Assembly: GCF_003984645.1 (NCBI RefSeq)
Contig: NZ_RWKI01000004.1
Location: 1-64,000, forward strand
Reading direction: 5' to 3'
From: Variovorax sp. MHTC-1
GTDB lineage: Bacteria; Pseudomonadota; Gammaproteobacteria; Burkholderiales; Burkholderiaceae_C
Length of the DNA: 64,000 nt
The notes beneath the pieces were generated by a model. The model worked only from the letters and a program-made list of their open reading frames with translations, made no database searches and was not told the DNA's origin. This document shows positions 8,846-20,252 of the stretch, one piece after another; positions within the stretch are counted from its first letter, which is position 1, and every line of letters begins with the position of its first letter. A program made the translations under genes and the position numbers.

Positions 8846-10927
8846 ATGTCCTCTCATTTCCGGCGCAACGCCATCGGCGTTGCCGTTCTTTCCCTTTCGT
8901 CCGTCGCCGTCTGGGCGCAAGCGTCATTGCCTGAAGTCACCGTCACCGGCAACCCGCTCGGCGCCACCGACCTGATCGCGCCCACCACGACGCTGTCCGG
9001 CGACAGGCTGCTCTTGCGTTCCCAGTCCACACTCGGCGAAACCCTCAACGGCCTGCCGGGCGTCAGCAGCAGCTACTTCGGACCTAACGCAAGCCGGCCT
9101 TCGATCCGCGGCCAGGACGGGGATCGCATCCGCATCCTGCAGAACGGCGGCGCGGCGCCCGACGCCTCGGCACTGAGCTACGACCACGCGGTGCCGGTCG
9201 ATGCGCTCGTCACCGAACGCGTCGAGGTGCTGCGCGGCCCTTCGGCGCTGCAGTACGGCGGCAGCGCGGTCGGCGGCGTGGTCAACGTGATCGACAACCG
9301 CATCCCGAGCGAGCCGATCGATGGCTTCGGCGGCCGCGCCGACCTCGGCTACGCGACGGGCAACCGCGAGAAGAGCGGCGGCGTGGTGCTGGAGGGCGGC
9401 AACAACCGCTATGCGCTGCACGTGGATGCCTTCAACCGCGATGCCGAGGACACCTCGGTGCCGATCGAGCTCGGCTGCGAGAGCCCGCGCCGGCCCGGCC
9501 TGGCGCGCAAGATCTGCAACTCGGCCAACCAGGCGCACGGCGGTGCGATCGGTGGCAGCCTGTTCTTCGACAAGGGCTGGATCGGCGCTTCGGCCAGCAC
9601 CTACCGCAGCGACTACGGCACGGTGGCGGAGGACGACGTCACCATCAAGATGAAATCCGACCGCTATGCGCTGGAGGGCGAATGGCGGCCGGGCGGCTTC
9701 TTCACCAGCATCCACGGCAAGCTCAGCCGCACCGACTATCGCCACACCGAGTTCGAGGGCTCGGAGACCGGCACGGTGTTCTCCAACAAGAGCGACGATC
9801 TGCGCATCGAGGCGCGCCACCAGAAGATCGGCGGCGTGGAGGGCTTGATCGGCTTCACCAACGAAAGCAGCGACTTCGCCGCCGTCGGCGAAGAGGCCTT
9901 CGCGCCGCACAGCCGCACGCGCTCGCGCGCCTTGTTCCTGCATGAAGAGCTCGGCACCTCGTGGGGCCGCCTGAGCTTCGGCGCGCGCACCGAGCAGGTG
10001 AGGGTGCGTTCGTTTGGCTATCCGGAAGATCCGGCGATCACGCGCTTCGCGGTCGGCGAGCGCAAGTTCAACCCGGGCAGCGCGGCCTTCGGCGCGCTGG
10101 TCAACCTGGCGCCGCAGTGGCAGCTGACCTCGAATCTCGCCTACACCGAGCGCGCGCCCAAGGACTACGAACTCTTCGCCAACGGCCCCCACGTCGCGAC
10201 CGCGGCCTGGGAGGTCGGCGATCCGAATCTGCAGAAGGAGAAGTCGGTCGGCTTCGACCTCGGCGCCCAATGGAAGTCCGGCGCCAACAGCGCACGCGTG
10301 AATGCCTACGTCACGCGCTTCCGCAACTACATCGGGCTCACGGCCTCGGGCAACGTGCGCGGCGAGGAAGGCGAGATCAATCCGGCTCCGGTGGAGACCG
10401 ACGAAGGCCTGGTGTTCCCCGACGTGATGGACGAGTTCGTCTACCGCGGCGTGCGCGCCCGCTTCACCGGCATCGAGGCCAACGGCAACCTGCGCCTCCT
10501 GGGCACCGACGGCTTCTCGCGTGCGGCCGACGGCTCCACGCTGGACCTCGAATGGCGTGCCGACCTGGTACGTGCGAAGAACACCGATACGGGCGAGCCG
10601 CTGCCGCGCATCTCGCCGGCGCGCGTGGGCACGACGCTGGCCTACGGCAACGGGCCGTGGACCGCGCGCCTGGGCTTCGACCACTACGCGGCCCAGCGCA
10701 GGGTGCCGAGCGTCGGCGCGCGCGAGACCGACGCCTTCACGCTGTGGAATGCGGCGCTCACCTACCGCATGAAGGTGCAGCGCACCAACCTCACCTGGTA
10801 TGCGCGCGTCGACAACCTCACGAACAAGCTGGCGTACAGCGCCACCTCGATCCTGACCACGACGGCGTTCCCGGATGCGCCACTGCCCGGACGCACGTTG
10901 AAGGTGGGACTGCGGGCGACCTTCTAG
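8846..10927 (+). CDS. TonB-dependent outer-membrane receptor, ZnuD-like (probable zinc)
   Basis: 693-residue outer-membrane transporter. A signal peptide ends near AVWAQA, followed by a TonB-box-like LPEVTVTG. The plug domain carries PSIRGQDGDRIRILQNGG and ALSYDHAVPVDALVTERVEVLRGPSALQYGGSAVGGVVNV. The rest is a 22-strand barrel ending in an aromatic residue (RATF). The plug's SYDHAVPVD segment resembles zinc receptors of the ZnuD type, and one extracellular loop has two cysteines 13 residues apart (CESPRRPGLARKIC). Together with the upstream His-rich gene this suggests Zn(II) uptake, but I see no clear Zur box. Receptor family is certain; the substrate is inferred. Confidence 0.88.
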   Translation: MSSHFRRNAIGVAVLSLSSVAVWAQASLPEVTVTGNPLGATDLIAPTTTLSGDRLLLRSQSTLGETLNGLPGVSSSYFGPNASRPSIRGQDGDRIRILQNGGAAPDASALSYDHAVPVDALVTERVEVLRGPSALQYGGSAVGGVVNVIDNRIPSEPIDGFGGRADLGYATGNREKSGGVVLEGGNNRYALHVDAFNRDAEDTSVPIELGCESPRRPGLARKICNSANQAHGGAIGGSLFFDKGWIGASASTYRSDYGTVAEDDVTIKMKSDRYALEGEWRPGGFFTSIHGKLSRTDYRHTEFEGSETGTVFSNKSDDLRIEARHQKIGGVEGLIGFTNESSDFAAVGEEAFAPHSRTRSRALFLHEELGTSWGRLSFGARTEQVRVRSFGYPEDPAITRFAVGERKFNPGSAAFGALVNLAPQWQLTSNLAYTERAPKDYELFANGPHVATAAWEVGDPNLQKEKSVGFDLGAQWKSGANSARVNAYVTRFRNYIGLTASGNVRGEEGEINPAPVETDEGLVFPDVMDEFVYRGVRARFTGIEANGNLRLLGTDGFSRAADGSTLDLEWRADLVRAKNTDTGEPLPRISPARVGTTLAYGNGPWTARLGFDHYAAQRRVPSVGARETDAFTLWNAALTYRMKVQRTNLTWYARVDNLTNKLAYSATSILTTTAFPDAPLPGRTLKVGLRATF

Positions 10928-11017
10928 GGGTCTGTCGGCGCTGGGGTGGATGGCTTGTCTTGGCCTGACCACTCCAGCGCGTGCAAGCGGTGCTTTGACA
11001 CTGCGGCTCTGGTGCGA

Positions 11018-11476
11018 TCAGCCGCCAGTGCGGGTCGATGGATCAGCGAAAGCGGATTGGTTCGTCCAACTCGCGTTCTGCAACACGATGCGGTATCCAT
11101 CGCCATCTTCGAACGTTCGGCCGCAGATGTTCCAGTACGGGTTGAACGCGCTCACAGCAAGGAAACCGGCGCCGACCATCTTGTCGCAGGCGTCAAGCCA
11201 GGCTCGACTTTCTGGCAAGTACAAGACCAGCAAGTCTTCCTGAGTGGACGCCGGCAAAACAGGATGTGCTCGACAGTAGGTGAACTCAAGGTGATAACCC
11301 ATGCCCGCTTTACCGAGCATGACGCCGTCGAATCCATCGTGGTCCTCAAAGCCCCCGATAACCTCCAGCCCGAGCCCCGCACAGTACATCGAGCGCGAAC
11401 GAGCAAGGTCGCGTACGGGACGCGCGATGCGAAGCTGATACGAAGGCAGTCCGGGTGACAGGTGGCTCGGCGGCAT
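11018..11476 (-). CDS. VOC (glyoxalase/bleomycin-resistance fold) family protein, YycE-like
   Basis: 152-residue protein of the vicinal oxygen chelate superfamily. The opening LRIARPVRDLARSRSMYCAGLGLEVIGGFEDHDGFDGVMLG and the central YHLEFTYC followed by EDLLVLYLP match the YycE-type VOC pattern. One metal-ligand position (His in HLEF) is visible. Substrate unknown. It is convergent with the TonB receptor gene and divergent from the AEC carrier. The DNA around it is somewhat less GC-rich than its neighbours, but I see no mobility genes. Confidence 0.82.
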   Translation of the reverse strand: MPPSHLSPGLPSYQLRIARPVRDLARSRSMYCAGLGLEVIGGFEDHDGFDGVMLGKAGMGYHLEFTYCRAHPVLPASTQEDLLVLYLPESRAWLDACDKMVGAGFLAVSAFNPYWNICGRTFEDGDGYRIVLQNASWTNQSAFADPSTRTGG

Positions 11477-11548
11477 TGTGGCCGCATCATAGGACTGCCA
11501 TCCACAGCCATCGAGGCAGTGACGTGCCGCCCTGTATGCTCGCCGCCG

Positions 11549-12496
11549 ATGAATTCATCGGTCCTCTCGTCGCTTCTGCCCGTGGTTCTGCTCATTGCCG
11601 CGGGATTCCTGGCAGGGCGGCGGGGCTGGGTCGGCGGCGGCGCGGTGCGGGACCTGTCGAACCTGATCTTCCTGTTGCTTGCGCCGGCGCTCCTGTTCCG
11701 CGCCATGAGCACGGTGCACGTGCAGCAGCTGAGCCTCAAACCGGTCGCGGCCTACTTTCTCGCGGCCGGCCTGATCTTCGCGGCCACCTTGCTGTGGCGC
11801 GGCTTCAACCGCACCGCGGCCGTGCTCGCGCTCGCCAACACCTTCAGCAACACCGTGATGATCGGCATCGCGCTGATCGGCCTGGCCTTCGGCCCCGAGG
11901 GCATGGTGGTGCTGCTGACGCTGATCTCGCTGCATTCGCTGGTGCTCTTGACCAGCGCCACGCTGGTGCTCGAACTCGCAGTCGTCCATGAGAACGCGAG
12001 CGCGAGCGGCGCCGAACGCCCGCCGATCCTGCACACGCTGGGCCGCGCGTTCTACAACGCCATCGTCCATCCCGTGCCGCTGCCGATCATCGCCGGCTTG
12101 CTGTTCGCGCAGACCGGCTGGGCGATGCCCGAGGTGATCGACAAGCCGATCGCGCTGCTCGGCCAGGCCTTTGGGCCGATCGCGCTGGTCATGGTCGGCA
12201 TCACGCTCGCGTTCACGCCCATCGGCACCCACTGGCGCGGCGCGCTGGCGCAGGCGCTGGTCAAGAACGCGGCGCACCCGCTGCTGGTGGCGGCGCTCGG
12301 CTGGCTGCTGGGCCTGCGCGGGTTGCCGCTGCAGGTGATGGTGGTGGCTGCGGCGCTGCCGATCGGCGCCAACGTCTTTTTGTTTTCGCAGCGCTACAAG
12401 ACGGCGGAAGACCTTGTGACTGCCAGCGTGGCGGTGTCCACCGCGCTGGCGCTGGTCACGCTGTCGATCGTGATGCCTCTCGCCGGCAGGCTCTGA
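11549..12496 (+). CDS. AEC (auxin efflux carrier) family transporter
   Basis: 315-residue integral membrane protein with about ten hydrophobic segments in two five-helix halves. It starts MNSSVLSSLLPVVLLIAAGFLAGRRGW, which is typical of bacterial AEC proteins. Other family features are ALANTFSNTVMIGIAL and the closing VAAALPIGANVFLFSQRY segment. The family exports or exchanges organic acids and other anions; this member's substrate is unknown. The start at 11549 is chosen because the longer upstream frame would overlap the divergent VOC gene region without a membrane-protein N-terminus. Confidence 0.9.
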   Translation: MNSSVLSSLLPVVLLIAAGFLAGRRGWVGGGAVRDLSNLIFLLLAPALLFRAMSTVHVQQLSLKPVAAYFLAAGLIFAATLLWRGFNRTAAVLALANTFSNTVMIGIALIGLAFGPEGMVVLLTLISLHSLVLLTSATLVLELAVVHENASASGAERPPILHTLGRAFYNAIVHPVPLPIIAGLLFAQTGWAMPEVIDKPIALLGQAFGPIALVMVGITLAFTPIGTHWRGALAQALVKNAAHPLLVAALGWLLGLRGLPLQVMVVAAALPIGANVFLFSQRYKTAEDLVTASVAVSTALALVTLSIVMPLAGRL

Positions 12497-12508
12497 GGGA
12501 GGATTGGC

Positions 12509-13156
12509 TCAGGGGGCCAAGCGCTCGCGCACCCAGGCGCCATCTTCTCGCCGGTAACGCAGCCGATCGTGCAACCGGCTCTTGCGGCCCTGCCAGAACT
12601 CCCAGCGGTCGGGCGCCAGCCGGTAGCCGCCCCAGTGCGGCGGGCGCGGCGGCGAGAGCAGGTGCCGGGCGGCCTCGATGGCGGCGTTCTTCACCAGCAC
12701 CTCGCGGCCGCTGATCACCTCGCTCTGCGGGCTGGCCCAGGCGCCGATGCGCGAATCGAGCGGGCGGCTCGCGAAGTAGGCGTCGCTCTCGGCTGCGTCG
12801 ACCTTTTCGACCCGGCCCTCGATGCGCACCACGCGCTCGAGCTCGACCCAGTGGAACTGCAGCGCGGCCCAGGGATTGCCGGCGAGCTCCTGGCCCTTGC
12901 GGCTCTTGTAGTTGGTGAACCAGACGATGCCGCGCGCGTCGTAGCCCTTGATCAGCACGATGCGCGTCGACGGCCGCAGGTCGCCGCCGACGGTGGCCAG
13001 CGTCATCGCGTTGGGCTCGGGCAGCTGCGCGTCGATCGCCTCGGCGAGCCAGCGCTCGAACTGGAGCAAGGGATCGGATGCGCTGCTGGCCTCGTCGAGT
13101 TCGGCGCGCTCGTAGCTCTTGCGCAGCGCGGCCAGCGCTTCTTTGGGGGAATTCAT
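12509..13156 (-). CDS. pdxH: Pyridoxamine/pyridoxine 5'-phosphate oxidase
   Basis: 215-residue FMN enzyme that oxidises PNP or PMP to pyridoxal phosphate, the last step of vitamin B6 synthesis and salvage. Typical segments are present: [27 protein letters not shown], the FMN-binding [18 protein letters not shown] region, [14 protein letters not shown] and the C-terminal signature [17 protein letters not shown]. Length matches E. coli PdxH. The start at 13156 gives the conserved N-terminus. It is divergent from the MobA-like gene, with 40 bp between the start codons. Confidence 0.96.
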   Translation of the reverse strand: MNSPKEALAALRKSYERAELDEASSASDPLLQFERWLAEAIDAQLPEPNAMTLATVGGDLRPSTRIVLIKGYDARGIVWFTNYKSRKGQELAGNPWAALQFHWVELERVVRIEGRVEKVDAAESDAYFASRPLDSRIGAWASPQSEVISGREVLVKNAAIEAARHLLSPPRPPHWGGYRLAPDRWEFWQGRKSRLHDRLRYRREDGAWVRERLAP

Positions 13157-13196
13157 GGCCGCATTGTTGCCCATGCGAAGAGGAGATACTGGACGC

Positions 13197-13760
13197 ATGA
13201 ATCCTCGACCGCCCATCGTCATCGTGCTCGCCTCGGGCCGCGGCGAGCGCTTTCGCGCCGCCGGCGGCAGCGGCGCCAAGCTGCAGGCGCCGCTCGCGGG
13301 CCGGACGGTGCTGGAGCACACGCTGGCCGCCGTGCGCGGCAGCGGCCTGCCGTGGCACCTGGAGGATGCGGGCCATCCCGGCATGGGCGATTCGATCGCG
13401 GCCGCGGTGCGGGCCACGGCCGATGCCGGGGGCTGGCTGATCCTGCCCGGCGATCTGCCGCTGGTGCTGCCATCGACCTTGCAAGCGGTGGCGCGGGCGC
13501 TCGTCGATCCCGTGCAGGCGGCTCAGCCGCAGCGCCGCGGCGAGCGGGGGCATCCGGTTGGCTTTGCCGCCGCCTGCAAGCCGCAGCTCGCGGCGCTGAC
13601 GGGCAACCTGGGCGCGGCGCCGGTGCTGCGCGCGCTGCGGGAAGCCCATGCGGTGGCGGAGATCGAAGTCGACGACATCGGCATCCTGACCGACATCGAC
13701 ACGCCCGCCGAACTCGCGCGCGCCGAGGCGCTGCTGATGGCGCGGCTCAGCGCCTCGTGA
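13197..13760 (+). CDS. MobA/MocA-like nucleotidyltransferase family protein
   Basis: 187-residue NTP-transferase. The N-terminal nucleotide-binding loop reads [22 protein letters not shown], and the metal-binding ILPGDLPLV follows at about residue 82. The end [17 protein letters not shown] is typical of MobA-like proteins. Members transfer CMP or GMP to molybdopterin in XdhC/MocA-type systems, but no molybdoenzyme genes are nearby, so the substrate remains open. The 3' end overlaps the convergent sodC gene by 14 bp. Confidence 0.82.
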   Translation: MNPRPPIVIVLASGRGERFRAAGGSGAKLQAPLAGRTVLEHTLAAVRGSGLPWHLEDAGHPGMGDSIAAAVRATADAGGWLILPGDLPLVLPSTLQAVARALVDPVQAAQPQRRGERGHPVGFAAACKPQLAALTGNLGAAPVLRALREAHAVAEIEVDDIGILTDIDTPAELARAEALLMARLSAS

Positions 13761-14286
13761 TCAGCCCGCAGGCGATGCGCGGGCCGGAGTTGCCGGCGGG
13801 CTGCGAGGTGAAGTCGTCGCGGTCGCGGTGAACGACCAGCGCGCGGCCGACCACGTTGTTGGCCGCGCCCTCGGTGAGGGAGATGGAATGCACGTCGACA
13901 CTGAAGCGCGCCACCCCGCTCGCGTCGGCCACCAGGCTCGGCAGCTCGCCTGCATGGCTGCCGGGCGCGCCGAACTTGCCGTGCGTGCCGCCGGCCGGAT
14001 TGAAGTGGCCGCCCGAGGCGTTGCCGTTGTCGCCGCAGTCGCCCTTCTCGTGGATGTGGAAGCCGTGTTCCGTGCCCGGCACGAAGCCGCGCACCTGGCC
14101 GGCCACGCGCACGCCATGGTCGAGTGCGGTGAAGGTCACGTTGCCAGTGGTCGGATTCGGCGTGATCGCCGCGGTCGGCGCCAGCGCGGCGCTGGCGCTC
14201 GCCTTGGACCCCATCATGGTGCCGCAGCCGGCGAGCAGGCTCACCGCGGCGACGGCAAGGGTGGGGACGATCAGACGAGAGGACAT
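13747..14286 (-). CDS. sodC: Cu,Zn superoxide dismutase, lipoprotein form
   Basis: 179-residue enzyme that dismutates superoxide in the periplasm. A signal with lipobox LLAGC puts the acylated Cys at residue 21. The metal site is clear: HGFHIHEKGDC (Cu ligands and the disulfide Cys), then GGHFNPAGGTHG, HAGELPSLVAD and the closing GPRIACGLI with the second Cys. The predicted lipid anchor distinguishes it from soluble SodC. It starts 3 bp after the ChaC gene and is almost certainly co-transcribed with it. Confidence 0.95.
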   Translation of the reverse strand: MSSRLIVPTLAVAAVSLLAGCGTMMGSKASASAALAPTAAITPNPTTGNVTFTALDHGVRVAGQVRGFVPGTEHGFHIHEKGDCGDNGNASGGHFNPAGGTHGKFGAPGSHAGELPSLVADASGVARFSVDVHSISLTEGAANNVVGRALVVHRDRDDFTSQPAGNSGPRIACGLITRR

Positions 14287-14289
14287 TGG

Positions 14290-14964
14290 CTACTCCTTGG
14301 ATGAAGAACGGGAAGAAGAATCGAGAGAAGAGGCCGCAGGGTATACCGGAGCGGGCGCTTCGCCGCAATCGGCCTGCGCCGACAGCTTGGCCTCGGCCAA
14401 CCTGATCAAGCGCGTCAGCGCTGCATCGTGAATTGCATGGCGCTGCAGTTCGAGCAAAGTCTGCTGCGCATAGTCCAGCGAACTGCCATAGCGGCCGACC
14501 GCGCTGGCGAAGATGCTGCGGTAGCGCTCATCGTCGAGGTTGCCGGTGAAGTTGGGACTGCGCCGCGACAGGGTGAAGGCCAGCGCCCGCACCGATCCGT
14601 GCGGCGTCGTGCAATCGAGCCATCGGGGGTCGTAGACGCCGGTCGGCATCTCGCGCAGCCAGAGCCGGCCCAGCGTTTCGAGCCCATCGGCTGCGGCCAC
14701 GCGGAACACCATGCCTCGGCAGCTGCCGCCCGAGAGCAGGCCGAACACCAGGCCAGGATTCTCGACCGTGCCGCGATTGATGCGGCTCCACATCTTCAGC
14801 GCCCGATGCCAGCCGTGCACCCGCGCGGGGTGCCGCTCGATGAAGCCGAACTCGGGACGCCAGATCAGCGAGCCGTAGCCGAACACCCAGAGATCCTGGT
14901 GGCCGCCCCATTCGGCGATCACGCGGTCGAGCATCGGTTTCGGGTCGCGCAGCGGTTTGAGCAT
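14290..14964 (-). CDS. ChaC-like gamma-glutamylcyclotransferase
   Basis: 224-residue protein that probably cleaves glutathione to 5-oxoproline and Cys-Gly. The family signature VFGYGSLIWRPEFGF is at residues 27-41, and GLVFGLLSGGSCRGMVFRV and the catalytic Glu region (LWLREMPTGVYDP) follow. The start at 14964 (MLKPLRDP) leaves a normal ChaC N-terminus. It is cytoplasmic and followed after 3 bp by sodC, so glutathione turnover and superoxide removal are transcribed together here. The C-terminal Ser-rich tail (SSLDSSSRSSSKE) is low complexity. Confidence 0.9.
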   Translation of the reverse strand: MLKPLRDPKPMLDRVIAEWGGHQDLWVFGYGSLIWRPEFGFIERHPARVHGWHRALKMWSRINRGTVENPGLVFGLLSGGSCRGMVFRVAAADGLETLGRLWLREMPTGVYDPRWLDCTTPHGSVRALAFTLSRRSPNFTGNLDDERYRSIFASAVGRYGSSLDYAQQTLLELQRHAIHDAALTRLIRLAEAKLSAQADCGEAPAPVYPAASSLDSSSRSSSKE

Positions 14965-15063
14965 GGGGTCCAAACCGGGCGGGCCGGGGTCGCCACCTAC
15001 AATTTCACGGTCATGGTTCACCGCACCATTATTTACCGACCGCTTTCCTACGGAGATCGACCC

Positions 15064-15582
15064 ATGGCAGGCATAGCCGACGACGACAGCCAGCAGAACT
15101 TCATCCTGGCCTTCGTGCTCGCGCTGATCGCGCTGGTGATCTTCTTCGTGATCGGGATCGTGCTCTACACACAGGGCCACAAGGCCGCTGCGATCGCCAC
15201 CCCGGACCGCGTGGCGATCATCACCGAAACCGTGGCGGTGGTGATTCCCGACGGCGCGAGCATCCGCGTGCAGGGCGGGGTCGTGAACTTCTATTTCGCC
15301 ACCGGCAGCGCCGATCTAGCCCCCGGCGCGGCAGGCGCCCTGGCCACGGTGATCAAGGGCGTCGAAGACGGGCGTAAGGCGGTGGTCTCGGGCTTCCATG
15401 ACGCGACCGGTGACGGGGGCCGCAACGCGCAGCTGGCGCAGAAGCGCGCGGAGATGGTGCGCAACGTGCTGACCGGGCTGGGCGTGCCGGCCGACAAGGT
15501 CGAGCTCAAGACGCCCGCCGTCACCACCGGTTCGGGGAACAACGCCGAGGCGCGCCGCGTCGAGGTCCGGCTGGTCGACTAA
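15064..15582 (+). CDS. Inner-membrane-anchored OmpA-like domain protein
   Basis: 172-residue protein with one membrane helix at about residues 13-35 (FILAFVLALIALVIFFVIGIVLY) and a C-terminal OmpA-like peptidoglycan-binding domain. The domain shows VVNFYFATGSADLAPGA, LAQKRAEMVRNVL and the end NNAEARRVEVRLVD. The Cys-free N-terminus has no lipobox, so the anchor is a transmembrane segment. It starts 99 bp from the divergent ChaC gene, with GGAGAT before the ATG. A link from the inner membrane to the cell wall is inferred from the domain order. Confidence 0.85.
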   Translation: MAGIADDDSQQNFILAFVLALIALVIFFVIGIVLYTQGHKAAAIATPDRVAIITETVAVVIPDGASIRVQGGVVNFYFATGSADLAPGAAGALATVIKGVEDGRKAVVSGFHDATGDGGRNAQLAQKRAEMVRNVLTGLGVPADKVELKTPAVTTGSGNNAEARRVEVRLVD

Positions 15583-15585
15583 GGC

Positions 15586-15972
15586 TCACCAAGGCAGCTG
15601 CATCGGCTTCGCTTCGAGGTCGAACACCCCGACCGGGGCCGCCGGAAACACGCCGGTGATCTCCATCGGCTCGTCGCCCACATTGAAGATCTGATGCGGC
15701 ACGTCGCGCGGCAGCAGCACGCTGCTCGCGGCGGCGAAGCGGTGCACCTGTCCGTCGAGGTGCACCTCGCCACGGCCCGAGTGGCACAACACGACCTCCT
15801 CGGTGTCATGGCTGTGCGGCGGCGTGGCCGCGCCGGGCGCCAGCGTCTGCCGCCAGATCGACAACTGGGTCAATCCATGCTCGTGGCCCGCCAGGGTGCG
15901 GTGGGTGATTCCGGGCAGCTCTGCCACGGGCAGGGTGGCGTGGGAAAGGACGTTGCGGGCAATGGCGATCAT
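15586..15972 (-). CDS. Small cupin-domain protein
   Basis: 128-residue single cupin. The first cupin motif is TPPHSHDTEEVVLCHSGRGEVHLDG, with metal-ligand His and Glu residues, and the second is LLPRDVPHQIFNVGDEPMEI. No other domain is present. Function cannot be assigned. Its neighbour is a divergently read LysR regulator 116 bp away, which could control it. The 3' end is only 3 bp from the convergent OmpA-like gene. Confidence 0.85.
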   Translation of the reverse strand: MIAIARNVLSHATLPVAELPGITHRTLAGHEHGLTQLSIWRQTLAPGAATPPHSHDTEEVVLCHSGRGEVHLDGQVHRFAAASSVLLPRDVPHQIFNVGDEPMEITGVFPAAPVGVFDLEAKPMQLPW

Positions 15973-16056
15973 GGGGCGGCTCCGTGCGATCGAGTGAAGG
16001 TGAAGGCAGTGTGCTGGGCCGCGAAGCGTGAGTGAAGACAGCGCAATGGCCTAACA

Positions 16057-16077
16057 TTGAGGACATTCGTTCCTTAA
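16057..16077. promoter_or_regulatory. Possible LysR-type dyad between the cupin and LysR genes
   Basis: TTGAGGA and TCCTTAA form an inverted repeat (6 of 7 matching pairs) around a 7-bp spacer, 12 bp upstream of the LysR start. The location suits autoregulation and control of the divergent cupin gene, but the match is short. Confidence 0.35.
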
Positions 16078-16088
16078 TCGGAGGCGCC

Positions 16089-16970
16089 ATGCAGGGCCTG
16101 CAGCAGTTCCTCGCCTTCACCGAGACCGTCAAGCACGGCAGTTTCGCCGCCGCCGCGCGCGAAGCGGGCACCGTGCCTTCGACGCTGGCCAAGGCAGTGC
16201 TGAGGCTGGAGCATTCGCTCGGCGTCAAGCTGTTCCATCGCACCACGCGCCAGGTCACCCTGACGCCGGACGGCGAGCGCCTGTACCACCGCTGCCAGCG
16301 CGTCCTCGCCGAGATCGAGGACCTGCATGCCGACGCTGCCGGCACGCGGGCCACGGCAACGGGTCTGCTGCGCATCGACATGCCGATCGTCTTCGGCCGG
16401 CGCGTGATCCTGCCACTGCTCGCGCGGCTCCAGCAGCAGCACCCGCGGCTTGAAATGGACGTGCGCCTGCAGGACGGCTACGTCGATCTGGTCAAGGACG
16501 GCATCGACCTCGCCATCCGGGTCGGCGCACTTCAGGATTCGTCGCTGGTCGCACGCCGCTTCGCGAGCCAGACCTTGCTGCTGGTCGCCAGCCCCGCCTA
16601 CCTCGAACAGCATGGTCATCCGGCCTCGCTGCGGGCGCTGGCACAGCATCGTGCGATCGTGTTCCGCATGCCGACGAGCGGCCGCGACCGCCCCTGGCAG
16701 TTCGTCCAGCGCGGCCACGCCGTCACCCTGCATCCGCAGAGCCAGATGCGACTGAACGACGGCGAAGCCATGGTGCAGGCAGCGATGCTCGGCCAGGGCC
16801 TGGCGCAGCTGCCCCACTACATGGTCGAAGACGAGCTCGGCGATGGGCGCCTGGTCGAGATCCTGCCTTCGCTGCGGCCGCCGGCCATGCCGATCAGCGC
16901 CGTGTACCCTTCCCAGCGCCTGTTGCCGCCGCGAGTGCGGGTCGTGCTCGATGCCTTGACGACACCCTAG
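16089..16970 (+). CDS. LysR-family transcriptional regulator
   Basis: 293-residue regulator. The N-terminal winged helix-turn-helix is complete: [56 protein letters not shown]. The C-terminal part is a LysR effector-binding domain of the CrgA/AaeR-like branch ([22 protein letters not shown]). The start at 16089 is preferred to an ATG 19 codons upstream because [12 protein letters not shown] matches the usual N-terminus. It is divergent from the cupin gene, its most likely target. Confidence 0.92.
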   Translation: MQGLQQFLAFTETVKHGSFAAAAREAGTVPSTLAKAVLRLEHSLGVKLFHRTTRQVTLTPDGERLYHRCQRVLAEIEDLHADAAGTRATATGLLRIDMPIVFGRRVILPLLARLQQQHPRLEMDVRLQDGYVDLVKDGIDLAIRVGALQDSSLVARRFASQTLLLVASPAYLEQHGHPASLRALAQHRAIVFRMPTSGRDRPWQFVQRGHAVTLHPQSQMRLNDGEAMVQAAMLGQGLAQLPHYMVEDELGDGRLVEILPSLRPPAMPISAVYPSQRLLPPRVRVVLDALTTP

Positions 16971-17056
16971 GGTCTTGCGGGCTTGGTAGGATGCAGGGCC
17001 ACGCAACCTGCGCGTGGCAGGGGCCGCGCGCAGCCCCACTGCACAGTGAAGCACTC

Positions 17057-18885
<1,829 letters not shown>

Positions 18886-18895
<10 letters not shown>

Positions 18896-19527
18896 ACCCG
18901 ATGCTGTCCGCCATCGACGTGATGCGCGACGCCCCCGTGATCCCGGTGATCGTGCTGCACGACGTCAAGGACGCGGTCCCGCTCGCGCGCGCGCTGGTCG
19001 CCGGCGGCATCCGCATGCTCGAAGTGACCCTGCGCACGCGCGAGGCGCTCGAATGCATCGAGATCATCGCCAAGGAAGTGCCCGAGGCCGTGCCCGGCGC
19101 CGGCACCATCCGCAGTGCGGCCGACGCGCAGGCTTCGGCGCTGGCCGGCGCCAGGTTCGGCGTCAGCCCGGGCTATACGCGTTCGGTCGGCAAGGCCTGC
19201 CACGACCTCGGCCTGCCGCTTTTGCCCGGCGTGGCGACCGGCAGCGAAATCATGCTGGCCCAGGAAGACGGTTTCACCGAGCTCAAGTTCTTCCCGGCGG
19301 TGCAGGCCGGCGGCCTCGCGATGCTCAAGGCCTGGCAAGGGCCCTTCGGCGAAGTGAAGTTCTGTCCCACGGGCGGGATCACCGCGGCCAACGCGCACGA
19401 GTTCCTCTCGCTGGCCAACGTGGCCTGCGTCGGCGGCTCGTGGATCGTGCCGACGGAAGCGATCGCGGCCGGCGACTGGGGGCGCATCGAGGCGCTGGCG
19501 CGCGAAGCCAGCCAGCTCCTCCGATGA
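18886..19527 (+). CDS. eda: KDPG aldolase (2-dehydro-3-deoxy-phosphogluconate aldolase)
   Basis: 213-residue class I aldolase splitting KDPG to pyruvate and glyceraldehyde-3-phosphate. Glu46 in LEVTLRT and the Schiff-base Lys134 in LKFFPA are in place, as are GAGTI and PTGGI phosphate-binding segments. The gene starts inside the end of edd (10-bp overlap) and its TGA overlaps the next ATG, so edd-eda-HAD is one operon. A second aldolase of the same family and length is encoded at 33023-33664. Confidence 0.97.
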
Positions 19528-20252
19528 GCGCGGAGAAATTCGATGCCGGCGAGCTGAAGGTCATCGCCTTCGATGTCTTCGGCACGGTCGTCGACTGGTA
19601 CAGCGGCATTGCCGCCGAGGCCGAGCGCATCGTGCCGGGCGTGGACGGCGGCGCCTTCGCGCTGGCCTGGCGCGCCGGCTACCAGCCCGCAATGAAGAGC
19701 GTGATGGAGCGCCTCGCGGCCGGCGAGGGCGGCTTCACGCTGCTCGACGAGCTGCACATGGGCATTCTCGAAGTCGTGCTGCGCGACTTCGGCCTCGGCG
19801 GTCTGGAGCCGGAGCGCAAGCGCGAGCTGAACAAGGCCTGGCACCGTCTGCCGGCCTGGCCGGATGCGGTGGAAGGTCTCGCACGGCTCAAGCGCAAGTA
19901 CATCGTCTGCACGCTGTCCAACGGCAACATCGGCCTGCTGACCGAGATGGCCAAGAACGCCGGGCTGCCCTGGGACTGCGTGCTGTCGGCCGAGGTCTTC
20001 AAGGCCTACAAGCCCGATCCGCGCACCTATCTCGGCGTCGCTGCGGTGTTCGACGTCACGCCCAGCCAGGTCATGCTCGCGGCCGCGCATCACGACGACC
20101 TGGCCGCCGCGCGCACCTGCGGCCTGCGTACCGGCTACATCGAGCGGCCGGAGGAGTTCGGGCCGGGCAGGCCCAAGGACGTGTCGCCGCGCGCGGACAA
20201 CACGCTGCATGCGCGCGACATCGGCGCGCTGGCGGACTTGCTGGGCTGTTAG
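19524..20252 (+). CDS. Haloacid dehalogenase type II-like HAD hydrolase
   Basis: 242-residue HAD-superfamily protein. The nucleophile motif [13 protein letters not shown] puts Asp17 as the catalytic residue, and CTLSNGN, the Lys in [14 protein letters not shown] and [15 protein letters not shown] complete motifs II-IV. This pattern is that of L-2-haloacid dehalogenases, although many such proteins act on other substrates. Its ATG overlaps the eda stop (ATGA). The stop at 20250-20252 overlaps by a few bases the remnant of gloA on the other strand, which shows the original convergent HAD-gloA junction. Confidence 0.88.
   Translation: MSAEKFDAGELKVIAFDVFGTVVDWYSGIAAEAERIVPGVDGGAFALAWRAGYQPAMKSVMERLAAGEGGFTLLDELHMGILEVVLRDFGLGGLEPERKRELNKAWHRLPAWPDAVEGLARLKRKYIVCTLSNGNIGLLTEMAKNAGLPWDCVLSAEVFKAYKPDPRTYLGVAAVFDVTPSQVMLAAAHHDDLAAARTCGLRTGYIERPEEFGPGRPKDVSPRADNTLHARDIGALADLLGC

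Noticed and set aside
8924..10972. Minus-strand open frame of 682 codons
   Set aside because: Antisense to the TonB receptor, with Arg/Ala/His-rich composition and no recognisable motif.
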